Source: Candidatus Competibacteraceae bacterium | GTDB lineage: Bacteria > Pseudomonadota > Gammaproteobacteria > Competibacterales > Competibacteraceae | Direction: 5' to 3' | NCBI GenBank assembly: GCA_003989085.1 | Contig: RXIV01000016.1 | Span: 1 to 47,448, forward strand | Length of the DNA stretch: 47,448 bases | Part shown: one piece after another, positions 33,557-43,121 of the stretch | Numbering within the stretch: position 1 is the stretch's first letter | Layout: each line of letters starts with the position of its first letter | Program-made: the position numbers and the translations under genes | Notes under the pieces: generated by a model | What the model was told of the DNA's origin: nothing | Seen by the model: only the letters and a program-made list of their open reading frames with translations | Databases searched by the model: none

Positions 33557-34977
33557 GGCCGCTGCTCCCGACGCGCCGCCCATTGCTGCTGAAAAGTTCG
33601 CCCCGGCGGGGCCGGCAGATCGCGCCAGGCGGTCCAGCCTTTCGCCAATGGCAGACGCTTGATCCGCCCCGCCCCACCGGCCAGCCGCCGCAATGCCCAT
33701 GCCGCAAAACTGGCCGCCCGCCGGTACAACTTCGGGCGCTTGGCGAAAAAAGCCCAGACACCCAGCCCAAAGCGGGTGGGCATCGGCGTCAGATGCCGCT
33801 CAAACTCCCGTTCCCGCCAATGTCGCATCAGCTTTGGCAACGGAATCTGCACCGGGCAGACCTCCTCACAGCGCCCGCAGAACGTGGACGCATTCGGCAA
33901 CTGGCCGGCGACCTCGATCCCGATCAGTTGCGGGGTCAGCACCGATCCCATCGGCCCCGGATAGACCCAGCCGTAGGCATGGCCGCCAATCGCACTGTAA
34001 ACCGGGCAGTGATTCAGGCAGGCGGCACAGCGGATGCAGCGCAGCATGTCCTGAAACTCACCGCCGATCATGCTGCTGCGGCCATTGTCGAGCAGTACAA
34101 CGTGAAACTGCTCCGGCCCATCGACATCTGCCGGGTGGCGCGGCCCGGTGGAAAAAGTGGTGTAGACCGAAAGCTCCTGACCGGTGGCAGAACGGGCCAG
34201 CAATCGCAGCAACAGGCTGACATCTTCAAGCGTGGGAACAACTTTTTCGATGCTGGCCAAGGCGATATGCACCCTCGGCAAAGTCTGGGTCAAATCGCCG
34301 TTGCCTTCATTGGTGACGATGACGGTGCTTCCGGTTTCGGCGACACAGAAATTGGCCCCGGTGATGCCGACATCCGCCTGCAAAAACTGCTGACGCAGCA
34401 CCTGGCGCGCCTCGTCCAGCAGCGCCCTCGGCTCCTCATGCCGTTCGGTGAAGCCGTAGGGCGCATGATGGGCCTGAAACGCATCGGCCACCTGTTCGCG
34501 GTTCAGATGCACCGCCGGAGCGATGATGTGACTGGGCTGTTCGTGGCGCAACTGGATGATGTATTCACCCAAATCAGTTTCCACCGGGCGGATGCCGTTG
34601 GCTTCGAGGAAGTCATTCAGGCCGATTTCCTCGCTGACCATGCTCTTGCCCTTGGTCACCAGTCGGGCGTTCACCGACCGGCAGATGTCCAGCACGATTT
34701 GATTGGCCTCGGCGGCATCCCTCGCCCAATGCACCTGACCACCACTTTCAATGACCTGCGCCTCGAACCGTTCCAGATAGAAATCCAGATGGTCAAGAAC
34801 ATGGTTTCTCAGATCACGGCCCGCATCGCGCAGCAGCCCAAACTCCGGCAGTTTGGCGACGGCGGCAGCCCGTTTGCGGACAAAACCAATCTTGATGTTG
34901 TTCAGCGCTTTTTGCAGCACCGGGTTGTTCAGCGCGGCGATGGCGTTGCGTTTGAAAGCCAGACTGGTCGCCTGCAT
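33553..34977 (-). CDS. lutB: Lactate utilization iron-sulfur protein B
   Basis: This 474-residue cytosolic protein has an N-terminal LUD domain (VTKGKSMVSEEIGLNDFLE, VTNEGNGDLTQTLPRVHI) and two 4Fe-4S motifs, CIRCAACLNHCPVY and CGRCEEVCPVQIPL, followed by a C-terminal helix region. It passes electrons from lactate oxidation in the LutABC complex. The ATG at 34977 shares one base with the lutA stop (TGATG) and has a GGAGG just upstream; the longer frame upstream lies in lutA and is rejected. Confidence 0.95.
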   Translation of the reverse strand: MQATSLAFKRNAIAALNNPVLQKALNNIKIGFVRKRAAAVAKLPEFGLLRDAGRDLRNHVLDHLDFYLERFEAQVIESGGQVHWARDAAEANQIVLDICRSVNARLVTKGKSMVSEEIGLNDFLEANGIRPVETDLGEYIIQLRHEQPSHIIAPAVHLNREQVADAFQAHHAPYGFTERHEEPRALLDEARQVLRQQFLQADVGITGANFCVAETGSTVIVTNEGNGDLTQTLPRVHIALASIEKVVPTLEDVSLLLRLLARSATGQELSVYTTFSTGPRHPADVDGPEQFHVVLLDNGRSSMIGGEFQDMLRCIRCAACLNHCPVYSAIGGHAYGWVYPGPMGSVLTPQLIGIEVAGQLPNASTFCGRCEEVCPVQIPLPKLMRHWREREFERHLTPMPTRFGLGVWAFFAKRPKLYRRAASFAAWALRRLAGGAGRIKRLPLAKGWTAWRDLPAPPGRTFQQQWAARREQRP

Positions 34978-35747
34978 CACTCGCCTCCTTCCGCTTCGCC
35001 CACGGCTGGAACCCCGGTCAATCCAGCCAGCACTTCGGCAACGTGACGGACTTTGATCGCCACGCCGTCGCGCTGGAGTTTGCCGGCGATGTTCAGCAGG
35101 CAACCCAGATCACCGGCCAGCAGCGTATCGGCCCCGGTGGCGAGAATGTGGGCGACCTTGTCGCTGACCATCCGGTTGGACAGTTCCGGGTACTTGACGC
35201 AAAACGTCCCGCCAAAACCGCAGCACACTTCGCTTTCTTCCATCTCACGCAGTTCCAGCCCCGCGACTGTTCCAAGCAACCGGCGCGGCTGAGTTTTGAC
35301 ACCGAGTTCCCGTAGCCCGGAGCAGGAATCGTGATAAGTCACGGTTCCTGCGTAATCGACATTGGCTTGCTCCAGCCCCAGCACATCGGTCAGGAACGAG
35401 GTTAGTTCAAAGGTTTTGGTACTCAACTGCTCGGCACGAACCCGCCAGCCGGAATTAATTTCAAACAGGGACGGATAGTGGCATTTGATCATCCCGGCGC
35501 AGGAGCCGGACGGCGCGACGACATAATCAAATGACTCGAACGCGGTAATAACCTGCTGCGCCAGAGTCCGGGCGGTGGCGCGATCCCCAGTGTTGTAGGC
35601 CGGTTGGCCGCAGCAGGTCTGCACCGGGACTTCGACCGTGCAGCCAGCTTCCTCCAGCAGCTTGAGCGCGGAAAACCCGACCGTCGGGCGAAATAAATCC
35701 ACCAGACAGGTCACGAACAGGCCGATTTTAGGTTGTGCAGTGATCAT
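34977..35747 (-). CDS. lutA: Lactate utilization protein A (CCG-domain, iron-sulfur)
   Basis: This 256-residue protein has two CCG (cysteine-rich) domains, the first with FVTCLVDLFRP and TCCGQPAYNTGD, the second with YHDSCSGLRELGV and EVCCGFGGTFCVKYPE, as in B. subtilis LutA, a heterodisulfide-reductase-like protein. ADTLLAGDLGCLLNIAG is also conserved. It is first of lutABC, which oxidises L-lactate to pyruvate. An ATG eight codons upstream (35771) is equally open; neither start has a clear ribosome-binding site. Confidence 0.93.
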   Translation of the reverse strand: MITAQPKIGLFVTCLVDLFRPTVGFSALKLLEEAGCTVEVPVQTCCGQPAYNTGDRATARTLAQQVITAFESFDYVVAPSGSCAGMIKCHYPSLFEINSGWRVRAEQLSTKTFELTSFLTDVLGLEQANVDYAGTVTYHDSCSGLRELGVKTQPRRLLGTVAGLELREMEESEVCCGFGGTFCVKYPELSNRMVSDKVAHILATGADTLLAGDLGCLLNIAGKLQRDGVAIKVRHVAEVLAGLTGVPAVGEAEGGE

Positions 35748-35777
35748 GGCGGTTGGCTCTAGCGGGATCATTGAGGT

Positions 35778-35942
35778 TTAACAACTATCACCATCATGGC
35801 CTGCCTTGATCTGGCCCACCGCCAGTCGCCGCAAATAGCTCAGGCCAATAATCGCCGGCGTGTTGTATTCCCACTGGCCCGGCGGCAGTGCATTAAGGCG
35901 ACTCTGACCGTAACCAGCAGCGTCATGGAACAATGTGGAGGA
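35778..35942 (-). pseudogene. Possible C-terminal remnant of a lost gene
   Basis: One minus-strand frame stays open for about 54 codons to a TAA at 35778 with protein-like wording (ALPPGQWEYNTPAIIGL, SYLRRLAVGQIKAG) but no start codon or ribosome-binding site. It begins inside the end of the chagasin-like gene in another frame. I do not recognise the parent. It may be a fossil, or chance. Confidence 0.2.
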
Positions 35943-36384
35943 TCACGGCGAATCGATCAGTCACCGAACCATCGCCTTCCCAGACCCGCCAGTACTTAAA
36001 CTGAAGCGTCATTTCACCGGGCTGGCGGGCAGTAAACTGGAAGGTGCGCTGACCTTTAGCCCCGATGAACCCCACATCCGGCGCGAGGTAATCAGAACCG
36101 TCCAGCGTCAACAACCGGCGGTTGGTCTCGTCAATCGCCCAAGTGAAGCCGGTGGTGGGGTTTTCGGCCAACCGCACCGCGATCCGCTCGCCAACCCGGA
36201 CTTCAGCGATACGGTTATGATCAGCTCGGGTCAGCACCAGCCAGCCATTCTCCCGAACACCCGCCGGGATGATCTTCGCGGATTCGTTGTTGGCGGTGCA
36301 GGCGCTGAGCAGGATCGAGGTCAATAAAACCGACAGTAGAATGAGATTTCGGCAAAACGGCGGCAGACGGCGAGTAGTGGACAT
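35923..36384 (-). CDS. Chagasin-like (I42) cysteine-protease inhibitor lipoprotein
   Basis: This 153-residue lipoprotein has a signal peptide with the lipobox ILLSAC, so it is placed in the envelope. The mature part has the three binding loops of the chagasin family: NPTTGFTW, the GAKGQRTF loop, and KYWRVWEG in place of the RPW/RPF loop. The family inhibits papain-type cysteine proteases. Its target here, own or foreign, is unknown. It stands alone between two stretches that look like gene remnants and has no clear operon partner. Confidence 0.85.
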   Translation of the reverse strand: MSTTRRLPPFCRNLILLSVLLTSILLSACTANNESAKIIPAGVRENGWLVLTRADHNRIAEVRVGERIAVRLAENPTTGFTWAIDETNRRLLTLDGSDYLAPDVGFIGAKGQRTFQFTARQPGEMTLQFKYWRVWEGDGSVTDRFAVILHIVP

Positions 36385-36474
36385 GGCGTTGCATCAGAGA
36401 CAGATCGGTTGGTGAGATGTTGATAATGAAGGACATTTAAGCTGCTGACAATAGTAACCCTACATGCGCTTTGA

Positions 36475-36600
36475 TGGGTGCGGTGCAGTCTACGACCAAC
36501 CTACGGGCATCGTACGCTGGGCGACCGATCCAGTCTGTTCAAGGTCGCAGCGCCGATTGCCCGGCTCTCAGCGGAAATCGCGGCGGCGATGCAGGATTAA
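36475..36600 (+). pseudogene. Possible 3' fragment of a lost gene
   Basis: A plus-strand frame ending in TAA at 36598-36600 reads like a natural C terminus (GHRTLGDRSSLFKVAAPIAR, then LSAEIAAAMQD) but is closed upstream by a TGA at 36472 and has no usable start. It may be the tail of a ParA-like or other helical protein; I cannot name it. The rest of 36385-36641 shows nothing else. Confidence 0.3.
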
Positions 36601-36641
36601 AGACTTATTGCATCTTCGTCGGATAACCGCGACGCCGGTGT

Positions 36642-37598
36642 TCATCGGTGATCAGATGGTTGACCGCTATCCCGACACGATCGCCACCGCCGGGATAATT
36701 GCGCAAGGAGAAAATCCGGGTCTCGCCTTGCGCCAGATTGGCGCGGCACAGGCTCGCTGCTGACCCCGGCCCGCCACAACTCCTGCAATTCCACGATTTC
36801 CTCCTCCTCGGCGCCACCTTGAAAGACATCGTTCCAGGCCACATAGAGCAACGCGCCTAGATAAACCGGCAACGGCAAGGCTAAGACCTGGGCGGGAATG
36901 GCCAACAGGTTGAAAAACGGCAGCGCCGCCAGCGTCAATCCAGTCAGACCCAACACCGGGAATAGCCACGGATTAAGCTGCATCGCCAGTGCGCTGCGCC
37001 GCCAGCACACTGCCAATGGCAATTCGCGGAACAGTTGCAGCGGGATCGCAAACCAGACCAGCAGCGCTTGCAAAACCAGCACCACGCTACCCAATACGCT
37101 GAGCTGCGTTCCCAGCACCGTGCTGGCGACTCCGAAACTGGCCGGCGGCGGGGCGGGAGAGCCGCCCTCAATTGCCGCCAGATCAACGGGCAGCAACTGA
37201 TCCTGAATCCAGTAGACCACCAGATAGCCTTGCAACAGCAGCAAAAACAGCAGCAGCGTGGTGCGGGCCAGCGCCTTGAGCGCCGTCCAGTTCAATAGTT
37301 GCCGAACTGACGGAGCCTGTTTACGGTTGGCAGCGCGAGCCAGGCCGCAGGCCAGCATTACAGTGAAGCTCAGTGGCAAACCGTAGCAGAAGACCGTGGC
37401 GATCAGCGTCACCCAGGCTCCTAATGCCGGCAGCCACCAATCCCAGACGGGCAAGGCCAGCAGCAAGGCCGTTCCCGCTGGTGCGAACAGAGCCACCGCA
37501 ATAAACAACCAGAGCCGTCGCCCAATCAGTTGCCCTGCCTGGATCAGCCAATCCCGACCGTCGCCGGGGGTCAGTGCCCGTGGCCCGAAACCTTGCAT
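36642..37598 (-). CDS. Hypothetical polytopic membrane protein
   Basis: This 318-residue inner-membrane protein has about six hydrophobic segments (LWLFIAVALFAPAGTALLLA, ALGAWVTLIATVFCYGL, TLLLFLLLLQGYLVVYW, VLGSVVLVLQALLVWFAI, then a C-terminal pair ending YLGALLYVAWNDVFQG). A charged tail follows (EEEEIVELQELW). The layout recalls BPSS1780-type proteins, but I cannot confirm that. I chose the ATG at 37598; a longer frame runs antisense through hisB. It is divergent from the his operon. Confidence 0.7.
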   Translation of the reverse strand: MQGFGPRALTPGDGRDWLIQAGQLIGRRLWLFIAVALFAPAGTALLLALPVWDWWLPALGAWVTLIATVFCYGLPLSFTVMLACGLARAANRKQAPSVRQLLNWTALKALARTTLLLFLLLLQGYLVVYWIQDQLLPVDLAAIEGGSPAPPPASFGVASTVLGTQLSVLGSVVLVLQALLVWFAIPLQLFRELPLAVCWRRSALAMQLNPWLFPVLGLTGLTLAALPFFNLLAIPAQVLALPLPVYLGALLYVAWNDVFQGGAEEEEIVELQELWRAGVSSEPVPRQSGARRDPDFLLAQLSRRWRSCRDSGQPSDHR

Positions 37599-37760
37599 GG
37601 TGATTGTCCTGTGAGATAAAGAGTGTGCAGCGAAGACGCCCAAAATACCCAAAAAGCATTTTATCGGTGGAAAAATATCGGTATTCTGGCTAGAAATAGT
37701 TCTGATGGAATCTGTTCTTGTTTTTAGGCTCGTTCGTCCAACCCGGCAAACAGGATTCGC

Positions 37761-38351
37761 ATGACGGCACGTAGCGCGACGGTTCAGCGCGATACCTTGG
37801 AAACCCGGATTCAGGTTAGCGTCAATCTGGACGGTTCTGGCAACGCCCGACTCGCCAGCGGCTTGCCCTTCCTCGACCATATGCTGGATCAGATCGCCCG
37901 TCACGGGTTGATCGATCTGGACATTGAAGCGCAAGGCGATTTGCAGATTGACGCCCATCATACTGTCGAGGATCTCGGGATCACGCTGGGTCAGGCGGTG
38001 CGCCAGGCCTTGGGCGACAAGCGCGGCATCCGTCGCTACGGTCATGCCTATGTGCCGCTGGACGAGGCGCTGTCACGGGTCGTCCTGGACTGCTCCGGAC
38101 GGCCCGGTCTGGAGTACGCCGTTGAATTCTCCCGCGCCCGGATCGGCGAGTTCGATGTTGATTTGTTCCGTGAATTTTTCCAGGGCTTCGTCAACCATGC
38201 CCTGATCACGCTGCACATTGATACCCTGCGCGGGCGCAACGCTCACCATATCGCCGAAACCGTGTTCAAAGCCTTTGGCCGGGCGCTGCGGATGGCGGTT
38301 GAGTTCGACCCGCGCATGACCGATATTCCCTCCACCAAGGGCAGCCTGTAG
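37761..38351 (+). CDS. hisB: Imidazoleglycerol-phosphate dehydratase
   Basis: This 196-residue enzyme carries out step six of histidine synthesis. The metal-binding motifs are [25 protein letters not shown] and [19 protein letters not shown]. It is the single-domain form, without the histidinol-phosphatase part fused to it in E. coli. It starts the cluster hisB-H-A-F-I-E; hisG, hisD and hisC are elsewhere. The 160-base upstream region, shared with the divergent membrane gene, has no His-rich leader peptide. Confidence 0.97.
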   Translation: MTARSATVQRDTLETRIQVSVNLDGSGNARLASGLPFLDHMLDQIARHGLIDLDIEAQGDLQIDAHHTVEDLGITLGQAVRQALGDKRGIRRYGHAYVPLDEALSRVVLDCSGRPGLEYAVEFSRARIGEFDVDLFREFFQGFVNHALITLHIDTLRGRNAHHIAETVFKAFGRALRMAVEFDPRMTDIPSTKGSL

Positions 38352-38392
38352 CCCGAAATCCCCTGCATTCCCACTCCCGGCGAGTTTTCCAG

Positions 38393-39031
38393 ATGACCCG
38401 CATTGCGATCATTGATTACGGCATGGGCAACCTGCGCTCAGTCGCCAAAGCGCTTGAACACGTTGCGCCACAGGCGCAGGTGATCGTAACGCACGATCGC
38501 TCCACTATTCTCCACGCCGACCGGGTAGTTTTTCCCGGCCAAGGCTCAATCCGCGACTGCCTGCGGGAACTGGCGCACTGGGATTTGCTGGAAGTGGTGC
38601 GCGAGGCGGCGTTCAACAAGCCCTTTCTGGGACTGTGCCTAGGGCCGCAGGCGCTGCTGGAGTTCAGCGAAGAAAATGGCGGCGTTGAGTGTCTGAACGT
38701 ATTGCCGGGGCGGGTGGTCTGGTTTGGCGAACTGCGTGATCCGGCGAGCGGTGAACGGCTCAAGGTGCCGCACATGGGCTGGAACCAAGTCCATCAACTG
38801 AGTGATCACCCACTCTGGCGGGACATTCCCCAGGACAGCCGCTTTTATTTCGTCCATAGTTATTACCTGCAACCGGCGGATGCGGCGCTCACCGTGGGCC
38901 GGACGCATTACGGATTCGGGTTCGCCTCGGCCATTGCCCGGAACAATTTGTTCGCCGTGCAATTTCACCCGGAAAAGAGCGCCCAGGCAGGATTGCGACT
39001 ACTCGCCAATTTCGCGGACTGGAATCCCTAA
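38393..39031 (+). CDS. hisH: Imidazole glycerol phosphate synthase, glutaminase subunit
   Basis: This 212-residue class I amidotransferase supplies ammonia to HisF. The nucleophile Cys lies in [19 protein letters not shown], and the catalytic His-Glu pair in [12 protein letters not shown]. The opening [20 protein letters not shown] is typical. The motif reads CLGPQ where most have CLGMQ, a small variation. It lies 41 bases after hisB. Confidence 0.97.
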   Translation: MTRIAIIDYGMGNLRSVAKALEHVAPQAQVIVTHDRSTILHADRVVFPGQGSIRDCLRELAHWDLLEVVREAAFNKPFLGLCLGPQALLEFSEENGGVECLNVLPGRVVWFGELRDPASGERLKVPHMGWNQVHQLSDHPLWRDIPQDSRFYFVHSYYLQPADAALTVGRTHYGFGFASAIARNNLFAVQFHPEKSAQAGLRLLANFADWNP

Positions 39032-39057
39032 AAAGATTAACCTTCCCCCATCAATCC

Positions 39058-39813
39058 ATGCAGAAACAGGCCATGCTGCTCATCCCTGCAATTGACTTGA
39101 AAGACGGTAGATGCGTGCGCCTGCGGCAAGGGCGCATGGAGGACTCCACGGTATTCTCGGACGATCCGGTCGCGATGGCTGGACGCTGGGTAGAAGCCGG
39201 CGCTCGCCGCCTGCATCTGGTGGATTTGAATGGAGCTTTTGCCGGCAAGCCGGTCAACGCCCAAGTCATCCGCCGCATCGCCCAGACCTTCCCTGACCTA
39301 CCGATTCAGGTCGGCGGCGGCATCCGCGATGAATCAACGGTAGACGCTTATCTCGACGCCGGCGTCCAGTTCGTCATCATCGGCACTAAGGCGGTGCAGG
39401 AGCCGCATTTCATCAATGAGCTGTGCCTGGAATATCCCGGCCACGTTATCGTTGGGCTGGACGCGAAGGATGGGCGGGTGGCGGTCAATGGCTGGTCCAA
39501 ACTGTCAAAACATGATCTCATTGATCTAGCACTGATTTTTGAGCGAGATGGCGTGGAGGCGATTGTCTACACTGACATTGGCCGCGACGGCATGATGCAA
39601 GGCGTCAACGTCGAGGCGACGGTCAAGCTGGCCCAAGCAATTTCAATTCCGGTGATCGCCTCCGGCGGGGTCAGCACACTCGACGATGTGCGGGCGCTGT
39701 GCGCGGTGCAGCAGGAAGGGATTATGGGCGCAATCATTGGTCGGGCGCTGTACGACGGCGCTATTGATCTCGCCGAAGCGCAACTTATCGCGACAGACGG
39801 GGAGAACGGCTAA
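39058..39813 (+). CDS. hisA: ProFAR isomerase
   Basis: This 251-residue TIM-barrel isomerase opens the ring of the phosphoribosyl intermediate. The two catalytic Asp lie in [14 protein letters not shown] and [15 protein letters not shown]; the phosphate loops are QVGGGIRDE and [11 protein letters not shown]. Its TAA shares the A with the hisF ATG (TAATG), so translation is coupled. Confidence 0.97.
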   Translation: MQKQAMLLIPAIDLKDGRCVRLRQGRMEDSTVFSDDPVAMAGRWVEAGARRLHLVDLNGAFAGKPVNAQVIRRIAQTFPDLPIQVGGGIRDESTVDAYLDAGVQFVIIGTKAVQEPHFINELCLEYPGHVIVGLDAKDGRVAVNGWSKLSKHDLIDLALIFERDGVEAIVYTDIGRDGMMQGVNVEATVKLAQAISIPVIASGGVSTLDDVRALCAVQQEGIMGAIIGRALYDGAIDLAEAQLIATDGENG

Positions 39814-40586
39814 TGGGCTTGGCCAAGCGGATCATTCCCTGTCTGGACGTGGATCGCGGACGGGTGGTGAAAGGCGTCAAGTTCGTGGAAATTCGCGACG
39901 CTGGCGATCCGGTCGAAATCGCCCGCCGCTACGACGAACAGGGTGCGGATGAGCTGACTTTTCTCGACATCACCGCCAGTTCTGACGACCGCGCCACGAT
40001 GGTTCACGTTGTCGAACAGGTTGCCAGCCAGGTCTTTATCCCGCTGACCGTGGGGGGTGGCATTCGCAGCCTGGATGATGTGCGACGGATGCTCAACGCC
40101 GGGGCGGACAAGGTATCGATCAATACCGCCGCGATTGCCCGGCCTGAATTCGTGCGTGAAGCCGCTGAACGATTCGGCAATCAGTGCATCGTAGTCGCTA
40201 TTGACGCTAAATCGGTGGATGCCGAAGGCGCAGCGCCGCACTGGGAAATCTTCACTCACGGCGGGCGACGACCGACGGGTATCGACGCAATAGACTGGGC
40301 GCGGCGGATGACGGATTACGGCGCAGGTGAAATTCTGCTGACCAGCATGGATCGCGACGGCACCAAACGCGGCTTTGATCTGGAACTGACTCGCGCCATC
40401 AGCGAAGCGGTCAGTGTGCCGGTCATTGCATCCGGCGGCGTCGGAACACTGGATCATCTGGCCGACGGCATTCTGCTCGGCAAGGCCGATGCGGTATTAG
40501 CTGCCAGCATTTTCCACTTCGCCGAATACAGCATCGAACAGGCCAAACGTCATCTGCAAGCGCGGGGAATTGAAGTCAGACTGTGA
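39813..40586 (+). CDS. hisF: Imidazole glycerol phosphate synthase, cyclase subunit
   Basis: This 257-residue TIM-barrel partner of HisH makes imidazole glycerol phosphate and AICAR. The catalytic Asp residues lie in [15 protein letters not shown] and [13 protein letters not shown]; the phosphate sites are [11 protein letters not shown] and [12 protein letters not shown]. The C terminus [13 protein letters not shown] is normal. A 62-base gap separates it from hisI. Confidence 0.97.
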   Translation: MGLAKRIIPCLDVDRGRVVKGVKFVEIRDAGDPVEIARRYDEQGADELTFLDITASSDDRATMVHVVEQVASQVFIPLTVGGGIRSLDDVRRMLNAGADKVSINTAAIARPEFVREAAERFGNQCIVVAIDAKSVDAEGAAPHWEIFTHGGRRPTGIDAIDWARRMTDYGAGEILLTSMDRDGTKRGFDLELTRAISEAVSVPVIASGGVGTLDHLADGILLGKADAVLAASIFHFAEYSIEQAKRHLQARGIEVRL

Positions 40587-40648
40587 GAAACACTGGAGAT
40601 CTGGCTTTATCCATAAACCTTCGATCCTAAAACTTAAATCTTGAAATA

Positions 40649-41038
40649 ATGACCAACAACTGGCTGGATCGCATTAAATGGACGGCAGACGGACTGGTTC
40701 CCGCCATTGCCCAGGACGCTAGCAGTGGCCGGGTGCTGATGATGGCGTGGATGAACCGCGAATCCCTACAACGCACCGTTGGCTGCGGCGAGGCGGTGTA
40801 TTGGTCCCGCTCCCGGCAACAGCTCTGGCATAAAGGCGAAACCTCCGGCCATACTCAAAAAATCAAGAGCATCCGACTGGACTGCGACGCCGATGTATTG
40901 CTGTTGAGCATTGAACAAATCGGCGGCATCGCCTGCCATACCGGACGGCAAAGTTGTTTCTTTGAGGAATTACAGGATGGCGCATGGATCGCCACTGATC
41001 CGATTATCAAAAACATGCATGAGATCTACAGCGTATGA
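40649..41038 (+). CDS. hisI: Phosphoribosyl-AMP cyclohydrolase
   Basis: This 129-residue zinc enzyme hydrolyses phosphoribosyl-AMP. It has [33 protein letters not shown] and the metal-binding [15 protein letters not shown] with [11 protein letters not shown]. It is separate from HisE, unlike the fused E. coli enzyme, and its stop overlaps the hisE ATG by four bases. Confidence 0.97.
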   Translation: MTNNWLDRIKWTADGLVPAIAQDASSGRVLMMAWMNRESLQRTVGCGEAVYWSRSRQQLWHKGETSGHTQKIKSIRLDCDADVLLLSIEQIGGIACHTGRQSCFFEELQDGAWIATDPIIKNMHEIYSV

Positions 41039-41358
41039 GTGACCAGACACTGCATGAACTGGCGGCGGTGCTGGAAACCCGCAAACAGGCCGATCCCGAT
41101 AGCTCCTATGTTGCCCGGCTGTACGCCAAAGGATTGGACGCCATTCTCAAAAAGGTCGGCGAAGAAGCTGCGGAAACGCTGCTCGCCGCAAAGAATGGCG
41201 ATCCTGAACATCTAGTGCGAGAAACCGCTGATCTATGGTTTCACACCTTGGTCATGCTGGCCCATCAGGGACTTGGCCCGGAGGCGGTGCTCAATGAATT
41301 GCAGCGCCGCTTTGGCACTTCCGGTCTGGCTGAAAAGGCCGCCCGCCCCGCCGGTTGA
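41035..41358 (+). CDS. hisE: Phosphoribosyl-ATP pyrophosphatase
   Basis: This 107-residue all-alpha MazG-like enzyme removes pyrophosphate from phosphoribosyl-ATP. Marks are [20 protein letters not shown], the metal-binding [14 protein letters not shown] and [17 protein letters not shown]. It is last of the his genes and precedes tatA by 39 bases, an order common in gammaproteobacteria such as Pseudomonas. Confidence 0.97.
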   Translation: MSDQTLHELAAVLETRKQADPDSSYVARLYAKGLDAILKKVGEEAAETLLAAKNGDPEHLVRETADLWFHTLVMLAHQGLGPEAVLNELQRRFGTSGLAEKAARPAG

Positions 41359-41397
41359 TTCCTTCTTCGCCGGCCCCGTCATTTGAGGCAAACCGTC

Positions 41398-41658
41398 ATG
41401 CGTTTCAGTGTTTGGGAATTGCTGTTGATTTTGATCATTGTTCTGGTGTTGTTTGGCGGAACTCGCCTGAGAAACCTTGGCTCCGACCTGGGTTCAGCGA
41501 TTCGCGGTTTCCGCGACTCCATGAAGGAAGGCGCCAAAACCGAAACTGCCGAGGAACCCCCCAAGAAAATCGAGCAGACCACCGCCCAAAACCAGGAAAC
41601 CGGCGCTGCGCCTACGACGACGCCAGACTTGTCTAAGGATCGCAACAAGGTCGGATGA
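41398..41658 (+). CDS. tatA: Twin-arginine translocase subunit TatA
   Basis: This 86-residue pore-forming subunit has an N-terminal membrane helix (VWELLLILIIVLVLFGGTRL), the hinge FGG and an amphipathic helix LRNLGSDLGSAIRGFRDSMK, then a charged tail. I chose the ATG at 41398, which has a GAGG nine bases upstream. It begins tatABC, which exports folded proteins. Confidence 0.95.
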   Translation: MRFSVWELLLILIIVLVLFGGTRLRNLGSDLGSAIRGFRDSMKEGAKTETAEEPPKKIEQTTAQNQETGAAPTTTPDLSKDRNKVG

Positions 41659-41673
41659 CCGGATCGCACTGGC

Positions 41674-42192
41674 ATGTTTGAAATCGGCTTTTGGGAAATG
41701 GTGATGGTCGGGGTAGTCGCGCTGATTGTGGTCGGCCCTGAACGGCTGCCTGGTCTGGCCCGCACTGCCGGCTTGTGGATCGGCAAGGCCCGCCGGATGT
41801 TCGCTGAGGTCAAGGCCGACGTAGACCGGGAACTGCATCTGGAAGAAATCAAGCAATCACTTCGTCAATCTGCCGATCTGAACCCCTTGCAGGATGCGGC
41901 CAACCAGATGAAAGCGATCCGGGAAGACTTGCAAGCCGAATTTGATGATCCCGGCCCGCCACCGGGCTGGCAGCCGGGTCAAGTCAACGCCCCGCCTCCG
42001 CCCGGCTGGACGCCAGCAGATTCCGGCCTGGCGACACCGACCGTTTCGTTGCAGAAACCGGAACCTGCACCACCTCCCGCCGCCACGCCCGTTTCCCCAG
42101 AAAACGCATCCGGCGCTCCGCTGTCCCCGTCGCCGCCAGTTGAAACCCCGTGTCCAATCCCGACCACGAACAATCCTTCATCAGCCACCTAA
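41674..42192 (+). CDS. tatB: Twin-arginine translocase subunit TatB
   Basis: This 172-residue receptor subunit has a membrane helix with conserved Glu and Pro ([21 protein letters not shown]), an amphipathic helix ([20 protein letters not shown]) and a long Pro-rich C terminus. With TatC it binds twin-arginine signal peptides. Its end overlaps tatC by 43 bases. Confidence 0.95.
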   Translation: MFEIGFWEMVMVGVVALIVVGPERLPGLARTAGLWIGKARRMFAEVKADVDRELHLEEIKQSLRQSADLNPLQDAANQMKAIREDLQAEFDDPGPPPGWQPGQVNAPPPPGWTPADSGLATPTVSLQKPEPAPPPAATPVSPENASGAPLSPSPPVETPCPIPTTNNPSSAT

Positions 42193-42911
42193 TCGAGTTG
42201 CGTAGCCGATTGCTGCGAATCGTCGGCGGAATTTTGCTGGCATTTGTGGCGCTGTCGCCGTTTTCCAACCCGATCTACACTCTGCTGGCCGATCCGCTGC
42301 TTTCGCATTTGCCGGCCCAGAGCAGCATGATCGCCATTGACGTGCTGTCTCCGTTCCTGACCCCGCTCAAGTTCACCCTGATTCTAGCGGCGTTTCTGAC
42401 CATGCCGTGGTCTCTTTATCAGGTCTGGGCCTTCGTAGCGCCGGGCTTGTATCAGCAGGAAAAACGGCTGGCGCTGCCCATCGTGTTGTCCAGCACCCTG
42501 CTGTTCTACTGCGGGATGGCGTTCGCCTACTTTGTGATCATGCCGCTATTCTTCGCCTTCCTGACCGGCACTGCGCCACAGGGCGTGGCGGTGATGACCG
42601 ACATTAATCATTACCTCAACTTCGTACTGACCCTGTTTTTCGCCTTCGGCGTCGCGTTTGAAGTGCCGGTCGCCACCGTACTGCTGGTTTTGGCCGGAAT
42701 ATTGACACCCGACGCGCTAGTCGCCAAACGGCCCTACATTATCGTGGGCGCGTTCGTGATTGGGATGTTGCTGACCCCGCCGGACGTGATTTCGCAGACT
42801 TTGCTGGCGGTGCCCATGTGGCTGCTGTTCGAGGTTGGCGTCTTCGTTTCGAGGTTATTACTACGCCGTAAAGCTGAGGCGCGAACGGCAGAATCTTCCA
42901 GTGAGCATTGA
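42150..42911 (+). CDS. tatC: Twin-arginine translocase subunit TatC
   Basis: This 253-residue six-span protein recognises twin-arginine signal peptides. The N terminus has the [19 protein letters not shown] motif, followed by [36 protein letters not shown], the [22 protein letters not shown] helix and the [21 protein letters not shown] end. The start is a GTG inside tatB, which is needed to include the conserved HLIELR region. The 210 bases downstream hold no gene. Confidence 0.95.
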   Translation: MSNPDHEQSFISHLIELRSRLLRIVGGILLAFVALSPFSNPIYTLLADPLLSHLPAQSSMIAIDVLSPFLTPLKFTLILAAFLTMPWSLYQVWAFVAPGLYQQEKRLALPIVLSSTLLFYCGMAFAYFVIMPLFFAFLTGTAPQGVAVMTDINHYLNFVLTLFFAFGVAFEVPVATVLLVLAGILTPDALVAKRPYIIVGAFVIGMLLTPPDVISQTLLAVPMWLLFEVGVFVSRLLLRRKAEARTAESSSEH

Positions 42912-43121
42912 CACCGTCCTTGCCCCAAAGGATGAGATTTTTCGCGCAATTCTGCCAGAAAGTTCTGTTGTCGAATCTTTACACGATTGACACTATGCTA
43001 TGCGCCGCCTAGCCAGCCTCCAAATGCGGTAGCGGTCAGGCGGGGAATTTGAATGCGGTTCTGGCGATATCCAGAAGTGCTCACTTAAGTTTAATTTTTT
43101 GCTTTATCGGAACGGGAGAAA

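Noticed and set aside
36464..36763. A 99-codon plus-strand frame
   Set aside because: It overlaps the C-terminal coding region of the minus-strand membrane protein and has no domain resemblance.
37599..37760. A his-operon attenuator with a His-rich leader peptide
   Set aside because: No run of His codons and no terminator/antiterminator pair was seen upstream of hisB.
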